Of a stretch of 47,514 bases of DNA, positions 33,633 through 42,144 are shown piece by piece. The DNA is from an uncultured Lachnospiraceae bacterium (GTDB taxonomy: Bacteria; Bacillota; Clostridia; Lachnospirales; Lachnospiraceae). Each line of letters starts with the position of its first letter. The stretch's first letter is position 1. The translations under genes and the position numbers were made by a program. Under the pieces are notes generated by a model. The model was given only the letters and a program-made list of their open reading frames with translations. It was not told where the DNA came from and ran no database searches. The DNA is taken from assembly GCA_910586755.1 (NCBI GenBank), contig CAJUJM010000113.1, forward strand, positions 1-47,514, written 5' to 3'.

Positions 33633-33935
33633 ATGAATATCAGATTATATACAAATAAAGATTATCCCACCTACTCCGCTGTTTCCCCCATAGCTGACCG
33701 GGCAAAGCCGGCGCCGGAAAAGACGGCGGGAAATTATGACACGGTTACCTTTCAGAAAGCCAGCGCTCCGGCAGACGACGCAAGTTTTGCCCGTGCATTG
33801 GCCCGCGAGGCCGCTTCCAGGATAAAGCAGGGAGCCAGCCCGGAAAAGGTAATGACCCTCCAGCAGCAGGTGGCCTCTGGAACTTACCATCCGGATTCGG
33901 CAGTCATTGCCAGACGGCTTCTGGGGTATCATTAA
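33633..33935 (+). CDS. flgM: Anti-sigma factor FlgM
   Basis: 100-residue, largely unstructured protein; the C-terminal half (FARALAREAASRIKQGASPEKV, QQQVASGTYHPDSAVIARRLL) is the conserved FlgM sigma-binding region. FlgM holds the flagellar sigma factor until the hook is complete, then is exported. The ATG at 33633 follows GGAAGGAGGATATTT; the start 12 codons earlier has no ribosome binding site. It opens flgM-flgN-flgK-flgL, the standard Firmicutes order. No sigma factor gene is in the window. Confidence 0.9.
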   Translation: MNIRLYTNKDYPTYSAVSPIADRAKPAPEKTAGNYDTVTFQKASAPADDASFARALAREAASRIKQGASPEKVMTLQQQVASGTYHPDSAVIARRLLGYH

Positions 33936-33958
33936 TAAGCGGGAGGATTTAACATTTT

Positions 33959-34438
33959 ATGACACAACAGTCATCAGACACGAATCTGGAGCAATTTGTC
34001 CAGGTTTTAAAGCAGCTTGTAGAGGCAGTCACCGTCCTTGCTGCTCAGGAAGAGCAGATGGCTCAGGCCGCTGCTTTGAGTCAGCACCATTTAATCAATG
34101 GTTTTTTAAAGCAGGAACAGGCCCAGCTTCTTAAGCTGAGAGGATTAGAGCAAAAACGAATCCGTCAGGCCTCTCTTATGGGCTGGGAGGATCTTACATT
34201 CCAGCAGATACTGGACCAGGCGGCGCCGGAGCAGGTATCTGTGCTGTCCCCGGTGTTTACGGATTTAGACCGGCAAATCAAGCGCCTTTTAAACGCCAGG
34301 GATTCTGCTGACAAGGCCATTCGTCTTCGGATGAGGGAGTTTGACGCGGCCATTGGCGCTATGCAGGGACGGAATCCGGATGATGTGGAATTTTCCAGAA
34401 AAAACACCTCATCCCATTTTCAAAACAAATACGTTTAG
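33959..34438 (+). CDS. flgN: Flagellar chaperone FlgN
   Basis: 159-residue helical protein, almost entirely coiled coil, with the FlgN-like pattern of long amphipathic helices (LEQFVQVLKQLVEAVTVLAA, LKQEQAQLLKLRGLEQKRI). FlgN binds the hook-junction proteins FlgK and FlgL and keeps them soluble for export; both are the next two genes. GGGAGG lies 12 bases before the ATG, a little far. Assignment rests on length, structure and position, since sequence similarity in this family is low. Confidence 0.8.
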   Translation: MTQQSSDTNLEQFVQVLKQLVEAVTVLAAQEEQMAQAAALSQHHLINGFLKQEQAQLLKLRGLEQKRIRQASLMGWEDLTFQQILDQAAPEQVSVLSPVFTDLDRQIKRLLNARDSADKAIRLRMREFDAAIGAMQGRNPDDVEFSRKNTSSHFQNKYV

Positions 34439-34462
34439 ATATTTTATGGAGGATATAGAACT

Positions 34463-36148
34463 ATGCTGCGAGCATCTTTTTCCGGTATCAGCACCGCGCT
34501 GTCGGCCCTTCAGGCCAATCAGAAGCGGCTTGATATTATCGGTCAGAATCTTTCAAATATGAATACTCCGGGATATACCCGCCAGCAGCTGGAGGCATCC
34601 AGCTTAAACTACACCTATCCGGTTTCTCATTATACCAATGGTTCGGAAGTAGTGGTAGGTTTCGGCGTACACATGGATCGGGTTTCCCAGATCCGGGATC
34701 CCTATCTGGATGTTCAGTACCGCGCCCAGATGAATAAGTCCAGTTACACAGACTCTATGCAGACGGCTCTGGATTCCCTGTCCAGAGTATTGGATGAATC
34801 TAACATCTCCGGTATTCGGGATGCTTTTTCCGATATCCAGTCTACCCTTACCGCCATGCAGGATCTGCCCAAGGTTGACAATGCCATTTACGAGAGCGAA
34901 TTGCGGGCTCGTATGCAGGCTTTAACCAATCTGTTAAACCAGTCGGCAAAGCAAATTCAGGATGCCGAGAAGGCTGAGTTTGACCGGCTTAACGGAGCCG
35001 GCACCAGCGAGGAGGGAGCCGAGCAGAAGGTAAATGATATTCTTCGTCAAATTGGCGATTTGAATATCCGAATTAAGAAGAACCAGATCTTCAACCAACC
35101 CAGCCTGGAGCTGATGGACGAGCGGAATTTACTTCTTGACGAATTGTCCAGCTACCTTCCCATTGAAGTTACTTATTATAAGGATGAAGACCACAGCGGT
35201 ACCTACACTGCTCCTGACGGAACTGTTCGGGATAAGGGTTATGAATATGACCGGTACGGCAATGTCATCGGCAAGAAAGAATGGCCCGACGATCTGCGGG
35301 TTACCATGGATTACACCGATAAGGATGGAAATCCCCATACTCTCGTCCTGGTTAACGGCACAGAGGGCGGCAAAGATCAGAACTATGGAAATATGACCGT
35401 GGTTGGCGACCGCAACGATCCCACCAAGGTTTCCGTTACTATCAATTCTTCCCCTAACACAAACGGAACCACCGGAATGGAAGCAACCGCTAACTTCTCT
35501 GCTTCTGAGGGACAGTTAAAGGGCGGTTCCATCCAAGCCAGCCTGGATATGCTGGGAAAGACCGGCACCGGACAGAACGTTCCCGGTACTCAGACCCTGG
35601 ATAAGGTCAGGGGATATGAGTATTATATAAAGCAGCTTGACCTTTTGGCCAAAACCTTTGCTGACAATTTTAATACCATTAATAATGACCCCAACGTTGC
35701 CACACCCCCTGGCGGGACCCTGTTGGAAGCTCTGGGCGGCGGCGATATTACTGCCGCAAATATTTCCATCAGTGAGGATTGGATCAGCGGAGCTGCTGAG
35801 GTTGCCGGCGGTTCATTAAACCGGACAGATGTTATTTTGGAGATGTTAAATTCCATGTCCAAGACTCATGCTGCTTTAGGCAATAACTCTTACTCTGATT
35901 TTATGAATAATGTATCGGTTACCCTGGCCAGCGATTCCAGTTTTAATCAGACCTCCCTTAAAACGGATGTTATCGTGCTCAACGGCATCCATGATTCCAA
36001 GGATTCTATTTCCGGAGTCAGCCTGGATGAGGAGGCAGCCAATATGATGGCTTTCTCTTCCGCTTACAATGCCGCATCCCGTTTGATGACAGCTTTTGAC
36101 GAGGCATTGGACAGATTGATTAACAATACCGGCCTGGTAGGCAGATAA
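34463..36148 (+). CDS. flgK: Flagellar hook-associated protein 1 (FlgK)
   Basis: 561-residue first junction protein between hook and filament. The N-terminus SGISTALSALQANQKRLDIIGQNLSNMNTPGYTRQQ, including the ANQ/NTPGYTRQ motif of rod-hook proteins, and the C-terminus ISGVSLDEEAANMMAFSSAYNAASRLMTAFDEALDRLI are standard. It is exported through the flagellar type III system without a cleaved signal. GGAGG precedes the ATG by ten bases. Follows flgN by 24 bases and precedes flgL by 21. Length is usual. Confidence 0.97.
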   Translation: MLRASFSGISTALSALQANQKRLDIIGQNLSNMNTPGYTRQQLEASSLNYTYPVSHYTNGSEVVVGFGVHMDRVSQIRDPYLDVQYRAQMNKSSYTDSMQTALDSLSRVLDESNISGIRDAFSDIQSTLTAMQDLPKVDNAIYESELRARMQALTNLLNQSAKQIQDAEKAEFDRLNGAGTSEEGAEQKVNDILRQIGDLNIRIKKNQIFNQPSLELMDERNLLLDELSSYLPIEVTYYKDEDHSGTYTAPDGTVRDKGYEYDRYGNVIGKKEWPDDLRVTMDYTDKDGNPHTLVLVNGTEGGKDQNYGNMTVVGDRNDPTKVSVTINSSPNTNGTTGMEATANFSASEGQLKGGSIQASLDMLGKTGTGQNVPGTQTLDKVRGYEYYIKQLDLLAKTFADNFNTINNDPNVATPPGGTLLEALGGGDITAANISISEDWISGAAEVAGGSLNRTDVILEMLNSMSKTHAALGNNSYSDFMNNVSVTLASDSSFNQTSLKTDVIVLNGIHDSKDSISGVSLDEEAANMMAFSSAYNAASRLMTAFDEALDRLINNTGLVGR

Positions 36149-36169
36149 TTGATTGGAGGGAATAATGAT

Positions 36170-37297
36170 ATGAGAGTTACCAATACATCCACAAACAGAA
36201 AATTTACCAGCGGCATCAATGATGTCCACAGTAAACTAATCAAAAGCTTTAATAAAATTTCCAGCGGCAAGGCCTATGAGGCTGCTGCTGACAGCCCTCT
36301 TGACTACTATGAGGGCAAAAAAATCGACAACCAGTTTCTGGATACCGTCAGCAAGCTTTCCCTGATTACGGACGTAAAAAACCGGCTCTATGAGCAGGAG
36401 ATGGGATCCCGGTCGGTTCAGGACATCTTGTCTAAGGCCAAGATAAAAGTAGAGTATGCGGCCTCCGGCACCAATAACTCTTCTGACGCTACGGTGCAGA
36501 CGGTCAGGGACGACCTGCTGCAAAAACAACAATCCATTGTAAATGAGTTAAACGCCCAGTTTCAGAATTGTTATATTTTTGGCGGAAACGATCTTTCCAC
36601 CACCCCCTTTACTCTAAGTGAAGACGGAACTACCTTAACCTTTACTCACCAGTTTCCGGGAGATGCCGCTGCTACAGACATTACCATGGAGTTAAAAGAA
36701 GATGGTAATGGTGGTTATACTTTTGACATCAGTGATCCGGCTAAATTGCTTCAGGCTATGAGAGAGCAGGGGCGGGTTGATATCGGATACGGCAATATCG
36801 CTAACAAAAATACGCTTCTGGATACCTATACCGGCGGTATTAATCTTCTGACAGGACTTAACTCTGATACGTTAAATGCTATGACCGATGCAGAAGCCAC
36901 GGCAAAAATTCAGGAACGCCTGGATAAAAGCCCGCTGGGACTGATTGGATCCGCTATCATGACCATGAATGATCACATTGACGATCTAAAGAACGGGACC
37001 GCTGACTGTGAGGCTTTCTCTAAGGAAATGGCCGGGATTATGGATGAAATGACTCTTACAGAGCACTATGTCAGCACCGTATACAGTGACCTGGGCAATA
37101 AATATTCTCTGTTAGAGACCACAGAGTCGAAACTGACACTTACCAAGCAGCTTTTAACGGAGCAATATACGGATAAACTGGGGGCTGACCCTTACGAGGC
37201 TATTATGGAGATGTATTCCTACCAGTACTCCTACTCCGCTGCCCAGCAGGTTGCCACCAGACTGTTCCAGTCATCTCTATTTGATTTTATGCGATAA
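36170..37297 (+). CDS. flgL: Flagellar hook-associated protein 3 (FlgL)
   Basis: 375-residue second junction protein, flagellin-like at both ends: MRVTNTSTNRKFTSGINDVH, NKISSGKAYEAAADSPL at the N-terminus and LGNKYSLLETTESKLTLTKQ, YSYSAAQQVATRLFQSSLFDFM at the C-terminus. It joins FlgK to flagellin. The ATG at 36170 is nine bases after GGAGGG; a TTG at the edge of flgK would add seven residues but overlaps the ribosome binding site. Usual length. Confidence 0.94.
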   Translation: MRVTNTSTNRKFTSGINDVHSKLIKSFNKISSGKAYEAAADSPLDYYEGKKIDNQFLDTVSKLSLITDVKNRLYEQEMGSRSVQDILSKAKIKVEYAASGTNNSSDATVQTVRDDLLQKQQSIVNELNAQFQNCYIFGGNDLSTTPFTLSEDGTTLTFTHQFPGDAAATDITMELKEDGNGGYTFDISDPAKLLQAMREQGRVDIGYGNIANKNTLLDTYTGGINLLTGLNSDTLNAMTDAEATAKIQERLDKSPLGLIGSAIMTMNDHIDDLKNGTADCEAFSKEMAGIMDEMTLTEHYVSTVYSDLGNKYSLLETTESKLTLTKQLLTEQYTDKLGADPYEAIMEMYSYQYSYSAAQQVATRLFQSSLFDFMR

Positions 37298-37329
37298 ATC
37301 TTTATTAATTTGGAAAGGGGGACCTTTGT

Positions 37330-37914
37330 ATGTCACAGCTAATTCGAGTAACATCTACGCCATATCAAGCAGTGCATTTTTCACAGAAGGCCCAATTGGT
37401 TCCATCCGGTATGGTAGATGTGGAGCGCCGCAGGGCAGTCGCTCGTCAGATCGCTTTCCACTCCAGACACACAAAAAGCGGATCCATTGATATGGAATCC
37501 TACCAAAAGATCCGGCGAACTTTTAATCCTTCTCCGGCCAGCCAGGCTCCGATTCCGGCTCAGACTGCCCAGGCAATCCCGGTGTCTGAATCCCGGCCCC
37601 AGACCAGCCAGGCTCCGTCTGCCAGTGTCTCCATAGAAGCTTATGGGGTTTCTGACAGCCAAATGACGGCCGCTGCTTCTACTTTGGATGCTGTTTCTTC
37701 TCAAAATGTGTCTTCTCAGTACGAAGCTGCTTACGACGTACAGCTTGCTTCCTTTGAACTGCGCGCTGCCCGGGGAGATATCTCTTATCTGCCCGGCTTT
37801 GATGTAACTATTGTGATACAACGTCCGGAAATTCACTTCGAGTATCTGGGGGAATTTAACTATGTACCTCCTCAGGAGGATGTTATCGGACGCAATGTAA
37901 ATCTCTATATATAG
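37330..37914 (+). CDS. DUF6470 family protein
   Basis: 194-residue protein with two hydrophilic parts joined by a Pro/Ala/Ser/Gln-rich stretch (residues 65-105), ending in a conserved-looking YEAAYDVQLASFELRAARGD and FDVTIVIQRPEIHFEYLGEFNYVPP. Proteins of this type commonly lie between flgL and fliW in Clostridia. The function is unknown. AAGGGG sits before the ATG; the gene ends 14 bases before fliW, so it is in the same operon. No signal peptide, no membrane segment. Confidence 0.8.
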   Translation: MSQLIRVTSTPYQAVHFSQKAQLVPSGMVDVERRRAVARQIAFHSRHTKSGSIDMESYQKIRRTFNPSPASQAPIPAQTAQAIPVSESRPQTSQAPSASVSIEAYGVSDSQMTAAASTLDAVSSQNVSSQYEAAYDVQLASFELRAARGDISYLPGFDVTIVIQRPEIHFEYLGEFNYVPPQEDVIGRNVNLYI

Positions 37915-37928
37915 GAGTGTTTTATTAC

Positions 37929-38384
37929 ATGACCATACAGACAGACTATTATGGACTGATAGAATATAAAGAGGAAGATTTGATTATTCTTCCGGAAGGT
38001 CTTTTTGGTTTTCCCGATTTAACCCGTTATCTTCCTCTTATGATGGATGAGCAGGAGGATTCTTTGCTTTTGTTCCAGTCCGTTGAACGGCCTGAAGTGG
38101 CTTTTGTGTTAATTAACCCGACTTCTTTGCTTCCTGACTATACTCCTTCTCTTACGCCGGAGGAGCTGGCTTTTTTGGAGGCGGAAGATATCGGTGAGCT
38201 TTCTTATTTTGTTATCTGTGTGATTCATGATAACTATCTGGATAATACCGTAAATCTGAAATGTCCTTTGGCTATCAATCCCACTAACCGGGTGGGCATG
38301 CAGATTATTATGGAACATTCCCCTTATGGCTTCCGCCATAAATTAAGTTCCTTCCCTGGTATTGCCAATCCGGAATCTATTTAG
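37929..38384 (+). CDS. fliW: Flagellar assembly factor FliW
   Basis: 151-residue beta-rich protein. IILPEGLFGFPDLTRYLPL, SVERPEVAFVLINP, CVIHDNYLDNTVNLKCPLAINP and GMQIIMEHSPYGFRH are FliW motifs. FliW binds either flagellin or CsrA: free FliW sequesters CsrA and so allows flagellin translation, giving feedback on export. AGGAG lies 11 bases before the ATG; the GTG within that AGGAG is not a credible start. It stands directly before csrA, as in B. subtilis. Its flagellin target is the gene at 25203-26018, whose leader has CsrA-like sites. Confidence 0.95.
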   Translation: MTIQTDYYGLIEYKEEDLIILPEGLFGFPDLTRYLPLMMDEQEDSLLLFQSVERPEVAFVLINPTSLLPDYTPSLTPEELAFLEAEDIGELSYFVICVIHDNYLDNTVNLKCPLAINPTNRVGMQIIMEHSPYGFRHKLSSFPGIANPESI

Positions 38385-38400
38385 TGACAGGAGTATTGTT

Positions 38401-38685
38401 ATGCTGATTCTCAGACGTAAAAAGAATGAAAGTATTTTGATCGGCCAGGACATTCGAATTACCATATTAGAATGTGCTGCCGATGGGGTACGCATTGCTG
38501 TAGACGCACCGAAGCAGATTTCTATTATCCGGGAAGAGCTTTCTGCCGCAGAACAAACCAATAAAATGGCGCTTGCCCCTAAAACAAGCGCCATAAACTC
38601 CTTATTTGCTGTTCTTACTCAGCATCCTCATTCAGATTCCGATGAGGAATCTTGTCCTCCGGACAACCAACAGGAAGATACTTAA
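38401..38685 (+). CDS. csrA: Carbon storage/translation regulator CsrA, with extended tail
   Basis: 94-residue CsrA, the RNA-binding dimer that represses translation by covering ribosome binding sites. MLILRRKKNESILIGQDI and GVRIAVDAPKQISIIREEL are its core strands. CsrA proteins of Bacilli end near residue 74; here about 20 acidic residues (DSDEESCPPDNQQEDT) follow. CAGGAGTATTGTT gives the ribosome binding site. The segment encoding NKMALAPKTSAI contains a hairpin (38566-38594) that serves the opposing gene. The next gene converges with only three bases between stops. Confidence 0.93.
   Translation: MLILRRKKNESILIGQDIRITILECAADGVRIAVDAPKQISIIREELSAAEQTNKMALAPKTSAINSLFAVLTQHPHSDSDEESCPPDNQQEDT
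38566..38594 (-). terminator. Terminator of the opposing gene, inside csrA
   Basis: Perfect ten-base arms ATGGCGCTTG/CAAGCGCCAT with a nine-base loop. On the minus strand the arm is followed by TTTTATT; on the plus strand no T run follows. It lies 95 bases after the stop of the nucleotidyltransferase-like gene and within the csrA frame. Confidence 0.6.
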
Positions 38686-38688
38686 ATC

Positions 38689-39864
38689 TTACCTTCTTCT
38701 GATAATCTGAAACAACAGCCGGATATCTCTCCGGATCCAGCAGATTGGAAGAAGCAGAGGAACCTTCTCTACAGAAGGGTATAATCCGCACATATACCGA
38801 TACTCCGGAAACAGCCAGCGCAGTCCTCTTCGGAAGGAACTGTGGCTGTCTCCAAGGCGTTCTCGAAACTGCTTCCATTTTTCTTTATTTAATTCTTTCT
38901 TTTCTATCTGTTCTAAAATCCGCTCCAAATACAGTGCCTGTGGATTGGTCTCGTCTTTTATTTTCCCTCTGCTTAATATGCGGTTCTCCAGCATATCATA
39001 GACTTCTGTATCCTCAGAAGACATTCCAAAAACCGGGTCCTCTTTATTTCCAAACCACATCCTTGTCAGCTGCATCAACAGTGGGATCAAATTGTCAATA
39101 TTAAAGTCACTGAGCCCTTTCATAATATACTCATTGCTCATTTCACTTTTCCAGTACTGATAAAACAGGTACGTATCCAAAAGCTCCCGGATTAAAAGCT
39201 CATCTGTTACATAATGATATGCAATCTCAGCAGAGCGGAAGACAAATTCTCCTTCCAGTGATAGAATTCTGACATATTGAAAAGGACTTCTGATTGGAGC
39301 ATGCCCTATAAGCTGAAGCAAGTGCTTCTCATAAGCAGGCGGCTTAAATGGAAAGTGGTGGTAAATCTCCACCTGGAATCCTGAGATACGTTTCATCCGC
39401 TCTCCACAGCCCTTATAAGTTCTATCAGTCTCATAGCCTAAATCTATTAAAAGGCCTTTTGCTAAGGTGTAGTCCTCTCCGCTTAAAAATATCCTCAAAG
39501 GATTATTTGCTGCTGTCTCCTTTAATTGGTATAATTCCCGGATACTGCTGGAGGCCAAAATCGTACAGGAAATCTCTTTCATATCCAAAAGGTTCAGAAT
39601 CTCCCTCTCCGATTCCTCACAGGTCTCCCCATACCTTAATGCTGACTGATAACGCTCAAAGAAGCGCTCTTTCCATCTGGCGTTTCTTTTGGAATCATTT
39701 CCCAGAAGTCCCAGATAGATTACGTTTGCGATTTTATGGTATTCGGCAGTACGGTACATCAGCTCCCAATTGGTTCTTCCATACATGGGGCGAAATGTGT
39801 CCTGACGTATGATAGAACTGGCCATATTAATCAGAAAACGTCCCTCAAATACTTGTCGATTCAT
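38689..39864 (-). CDS. Uncharacterised nucleotidyltransferase-like protein (NTP_transf_5)
   Basis: 391-residue cytoplasmic protein of the putative nucleotidyltransferase family that often stands in surface glycan and peptide-tailoring loci. TFRPMYGRTNWELMYRTAEY, HKIANVIYLGLLGND, LRIFLSGEDYTLAKGLLIDLGYE and FQVEIYHHFPFK fit its helical and NTP-transferase regions. The catalytic GG/DxD pair is not obvious, so activity is uncertain. AGGAGAGACT precedes the ATG. It starts 55 bases after the terminator of the FliD-like gene and converges on csrA. Its link to motility is by position only. Confidence 0.65.
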   Translation of the reverse strand: MNRQVFEGRFLINMASSIIRQDTFRPMYGRTNWELMYRTAEYHKIANVIYLGLLGNDSKRNARWKERFFERYQSALRYGETCEESEREILNLLDMKEISCTILASSSIRELYQLKETAANNPLRIFLSGEDYTLAKGLLIDLGYETDRTYKGCGERMKRISGFQVEIYHHFPFKPPAYEKHLLQLIGHAPIRSPFQYVRILSLEGEFVFRSAEIAYHYVTDELLIRELLDTYLFYQYWKSEMSNEYIMKGLSDFNIDNLIPLLMQLTRMWFGNKEDPVFGMSSEDTEVYDMLENRILSRGKIKDETNPQALYLERILEQIEKKELNKEKWKQFRERLGDSHSSFRRGLRWLFPEYRYMCGLYPSVEKVPLLLPICWIRRDIRLLFQIIRRR

Positions 39865-39917
39865 AGTCTCTCCTATTGCTTCCTACAGCAATTTGCCTTT
39901 CTGCATACTGAGCCCGA

Positions 39918-39963
39918 ATAAGGAAGAAGGGCGGCCGCAAAAGCGGCGCCCCCTCTTCCTTAT
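39918..39963 (-). terminator. Terminator of the fliD operon
   Basis: ATAAGGAAGA and TCTTCCTTAT, then GC-rich arms GGGCGGCCGC/GCGGCGCCC, around an AAAA loop; the stop codon of the FliD-like gene lies in one arm. Confidence 0.7.
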
Positions 39964-41270
39964 CCCAAAGTATTCAAAAGCATTCCTACTGTGTAATAAT
40001 TTCCGATATTATAAGCTCCGCTTCTGGCAAAATTGCCCAGATAACGGAAGCTGTCGTAGTAATTGCCTCCATTCTTGGTCTGGCTTGATATGGAAGATAA
40101 ATCGTTGCTGGCGATTCGCTGTACCGGAGAAGATAACGCTGCATCCGCTCTGGAAGCTGCCTTCTCTGCAATTCCAAACTGGCCGCTGATAAGCTCCTTG
40201 GTGCCTTCATAATCTTTTACCAGTGCTTCTTCCAGCTTTTCCTTATCCAATACCAAATTTCCCTCTTTGTCATGGGAAATTCCCAGCTGCTTTAAGGTTT
40301 TCTCATCTGCCAATCCCCGGCCAAAGGATGCATACTGCCTTGCTGCACCTGTTCCACGGCTGGTATTTTCAGACAAGAGATTGGTAACAGAGTTATAATC
40401 CTTTACCAGGTCTTCTACTGCCGAGATAACTTTATCTGTATCAATGCCTGTATAGATATTGGTCTCGCCTGTGCTCTTTAAGGTAGCATGAATCCGGCCT
40501 ATATCCAGGTCAATCTCATTGCTGTCAGACCGATAGCTTTGACTGTACCCATTTTCTGTCACCGTATACATTGCATCCTGAGCTGCAACTGCCGCATTCT
40601 CAATTCCTGCAGCAGCGCCTGTGGAGCCGGTTACCTTAAAGCCATTTGCTTCCCCTGTCTTTCTGGACGCAATGGAAAGGGATACCTTTCCTCCATCATT
40701 TACTACCTGAGCCCTGACGTCCGTACCCTGTGCGTTAATCGCCTGGGCTGCTTCCCTGTACATCTGGTTGTAGGTCTTAGCAGTGCCATTGTCATTGAGC
40801 GCGGAGATGGAAACGGCTACGCTTCCTCCTGAAGTCTGAATCTCAAACTCCATATCCTCGCCTTCCTTGGCTGTCTCCTGTCCTACCCGGAAATCGCTTT
40901 TGTTCTGCTGACTCTGAGCCAGTGCATCAACCTGAAGCCGGATATCTGTATCGCCGTTTAACTTATAGCCTGCCTTTACGCTGGCTACAGCCTCGTCGGT
41001 AGATGCAACCTGGTAGTCATTAAACGCATTGCTCTTGCTGAAGCCCGAAAGCTTAGCTGCTGAGCTCTCCAGACTGGTAAGCGCAGACTGGTACTTGTTT
41101 AAAAAGGATGTCACATCCTGATAGGGGTCAGATGAGGAAGTAGTCTTCCCAACCTTGTTTACGGCAGAAACAGCGCTTAAGGATGAGTTCCTCATAGAGG
41201 ACATCCTTAAAAGGTTCAGGGTGTTCTGATACTGGTAATTACTATAGCTGCTGATTCCGTTTATTGCCAT
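39960..41270 (-). CDS. Second FliD-like protein
   Basis: 436-residue flagellar protein whose C-terminal half looks like FliD: VISAVEDLVKDYNSVTNLL, LKQLGISHDKEGNLVLDKEK, and FGIAEKAASRADAALSS. The N-terminus MAINGISSYSNYQYQNTLNLL with an Asn/Gln-rich lead is not that of the canonical cap. It lacks the FliD coiled-coil end and finishes NIGNYYTVGMLLNTLG. Clostridia carry such extra genes behind fliD-fliS, sometimes annotated as hook-associated 2 C-terminal proteins. A role in capping, adhesion or secretion is inferred. AAAGGAGGAAAGAAG before the ATG. Confidence 0.7.
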   Translation of the reverse strand: MAINGISSYSNYQYQNTLNLLRMSSMRNSSLSAVSAVNKVGKTTSSSDPYQDVTSFLNKYQSALTSLESSAAKLSGFSKSNAFNDYQVASTDEAVASVKAGYKLNGDTDIRLQVDALAQSQQNKSDFRVGQETAKEGEDMEFEIQTSGGSVAVSISALNDNGTAKTYNQMYREAAQAINAQGTDVRAQVVNDGGKVSLSIASRKTGEANGFKVTGSTGAAAGIENAAVAAQDAMYTVTENGYSQSYRSDSNEIDLDIGRIHATLKSTGETNIYTGIDTDKVISAVEDLVKDYNSVTNLLSENTSRGTGAARQYASFGRGLADEKTLKQLGISHDKEGNLVLDKEKLEEALVKDYEGTKELISGQFGIAEKAASRADAALSSPVQRIASNDLSSISSQTKNGGNYYDSFRYLGNFARSGAYNIGNYYTVGMLLNTLG

Positions 41271-41291
41271 CTTCTTTCCTCCTTTCTCTGA

Positions 41292-41699
41292 TTATTTTCC
41301 GCTGGACTTTTTCTTATAGAAGGATTTCTCCCCGCCAATCCTTAAGTTTAGTCTCTCATCCAGCTCCCTGATATCCTTTAAAAGATCCAGGGACTTTTGG
41401 CGGATCTCCAAAATCTTCTTCTCTTCAAAACTGCCCCCCGGCTGATGCTGCCGGGGTTCGCAGCTAAGAAGCTGTTTTAAATAGGTTGAGTGGTCACTGT
41501 CCTGTCCTGCCAGCTTCCAAAGTTCTTCCTGGCATTCCTCAATCTTTGCCATCTCCTCTGCCCGCATCTGCAGCAGAAGCTGGACAGAGACTTCATCTTT
41601 TCTTTCAATGGTCTCCTTTAACTCCTGAGTCAATCGGTCTATCTCCCGGAGAGAGCCGTAGCGCCGCTGTACCAGCAGCATGATCTGCTCTAAATCCAT
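41292..41699 (-). CDS. FliT-like flagellar protein
   Basis: 135-residue helical, coiled-coil protein (MDLEQIMLLVQRRYGSLREI, LLLQMRAEEMAKIEECQEEL) of the size and place of FliT, the FliD export chaperone, behind fliS. The sequence is too diverged to prove this; FlgN-like is the alternative. GGATAGGAGGATGCGCC overlaps the fliS stop, so translation is coupled. Confidence 0.6.
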   Translation of the reverse strand: MDLEQIMLLVQRRYGSLREIDRLTQELKETIERKDEVSVQLLLQMRAEEMAKIEECQEELWKLAGQDSDHSTYLKQLLSCEPRQHQPGGSFEEKKILEIRQKSLDLLKDIRELDERLNLRIGGEKSFYKKKSSGK

Positions 41700-41711
41700 G
41701 GGCGCATCCTC

Positions 41712-42116
41712 CTATCCAAAGACACTTTTCTCCCTGACAATGTGATTATCTCCCACCATACGGCTGGCCTGATCAAAAGCGTCCCGCAGCTCTGAGAGAA
41801 TATTGCGGATGCGGCCAATCTCGTCCTTCTGACGTTCCCTGCCGGCATTGATTCTGCTGATATCGAAAACCAGATAATTATAAATCCTGCGGAGATCCCG
41901 GCTGATAGGATAGCTCATATCCAGTATATCAATCAGATAGCGGACAATCCGGGAAACCCGTTCAAGGCAGTCCTCAAAGTCTTTATAATCCTTATCCTCC
42001 AAAGACATTTCCGCCCTGGTCAGCCGCTTAATGGCCTCATCGTAAAGCAACAGCAGCAGCTCAGGCCCGCTCATGGAATATATACTTTTTTCTTTATACT
42101 TTTGATAACCGTTCAT
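41712..42116 (-). CDS. fliS: Flagellin export chaperone FliS
   Basis: 134-residue four-helix protein that binds the flagellin C-terminus before export. MNGYQKYKEKSIYSMSGPELLLLLYDEAIKRL, YLIDILDMSYPISRDLRRIY and LSELRDAFDQASR match FliS in order and length. GAAGGAGAGCT precedes the ATG. 28 bases after fliD, as in most Firmicutes. It also binds FliW in Bacilli, which fits the fliW gene here. Confidence 0.94.
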   Translation of the reverse strand: MNGYQKYKEKSIYSMSGPELLLLLYDEAIKRLTRAEMSLEDKDYKDFEDCLERVSRIVRYLIDILDMSYPISRDLRRIYNYLVFDISRINAGRERQKDEIGRIRNILSELRDAFDQASRMVGDNHIVREKSVFG

Positions 42117-42144
42117 AGCTCTCCTTCTCTAATATCCGGCATCC

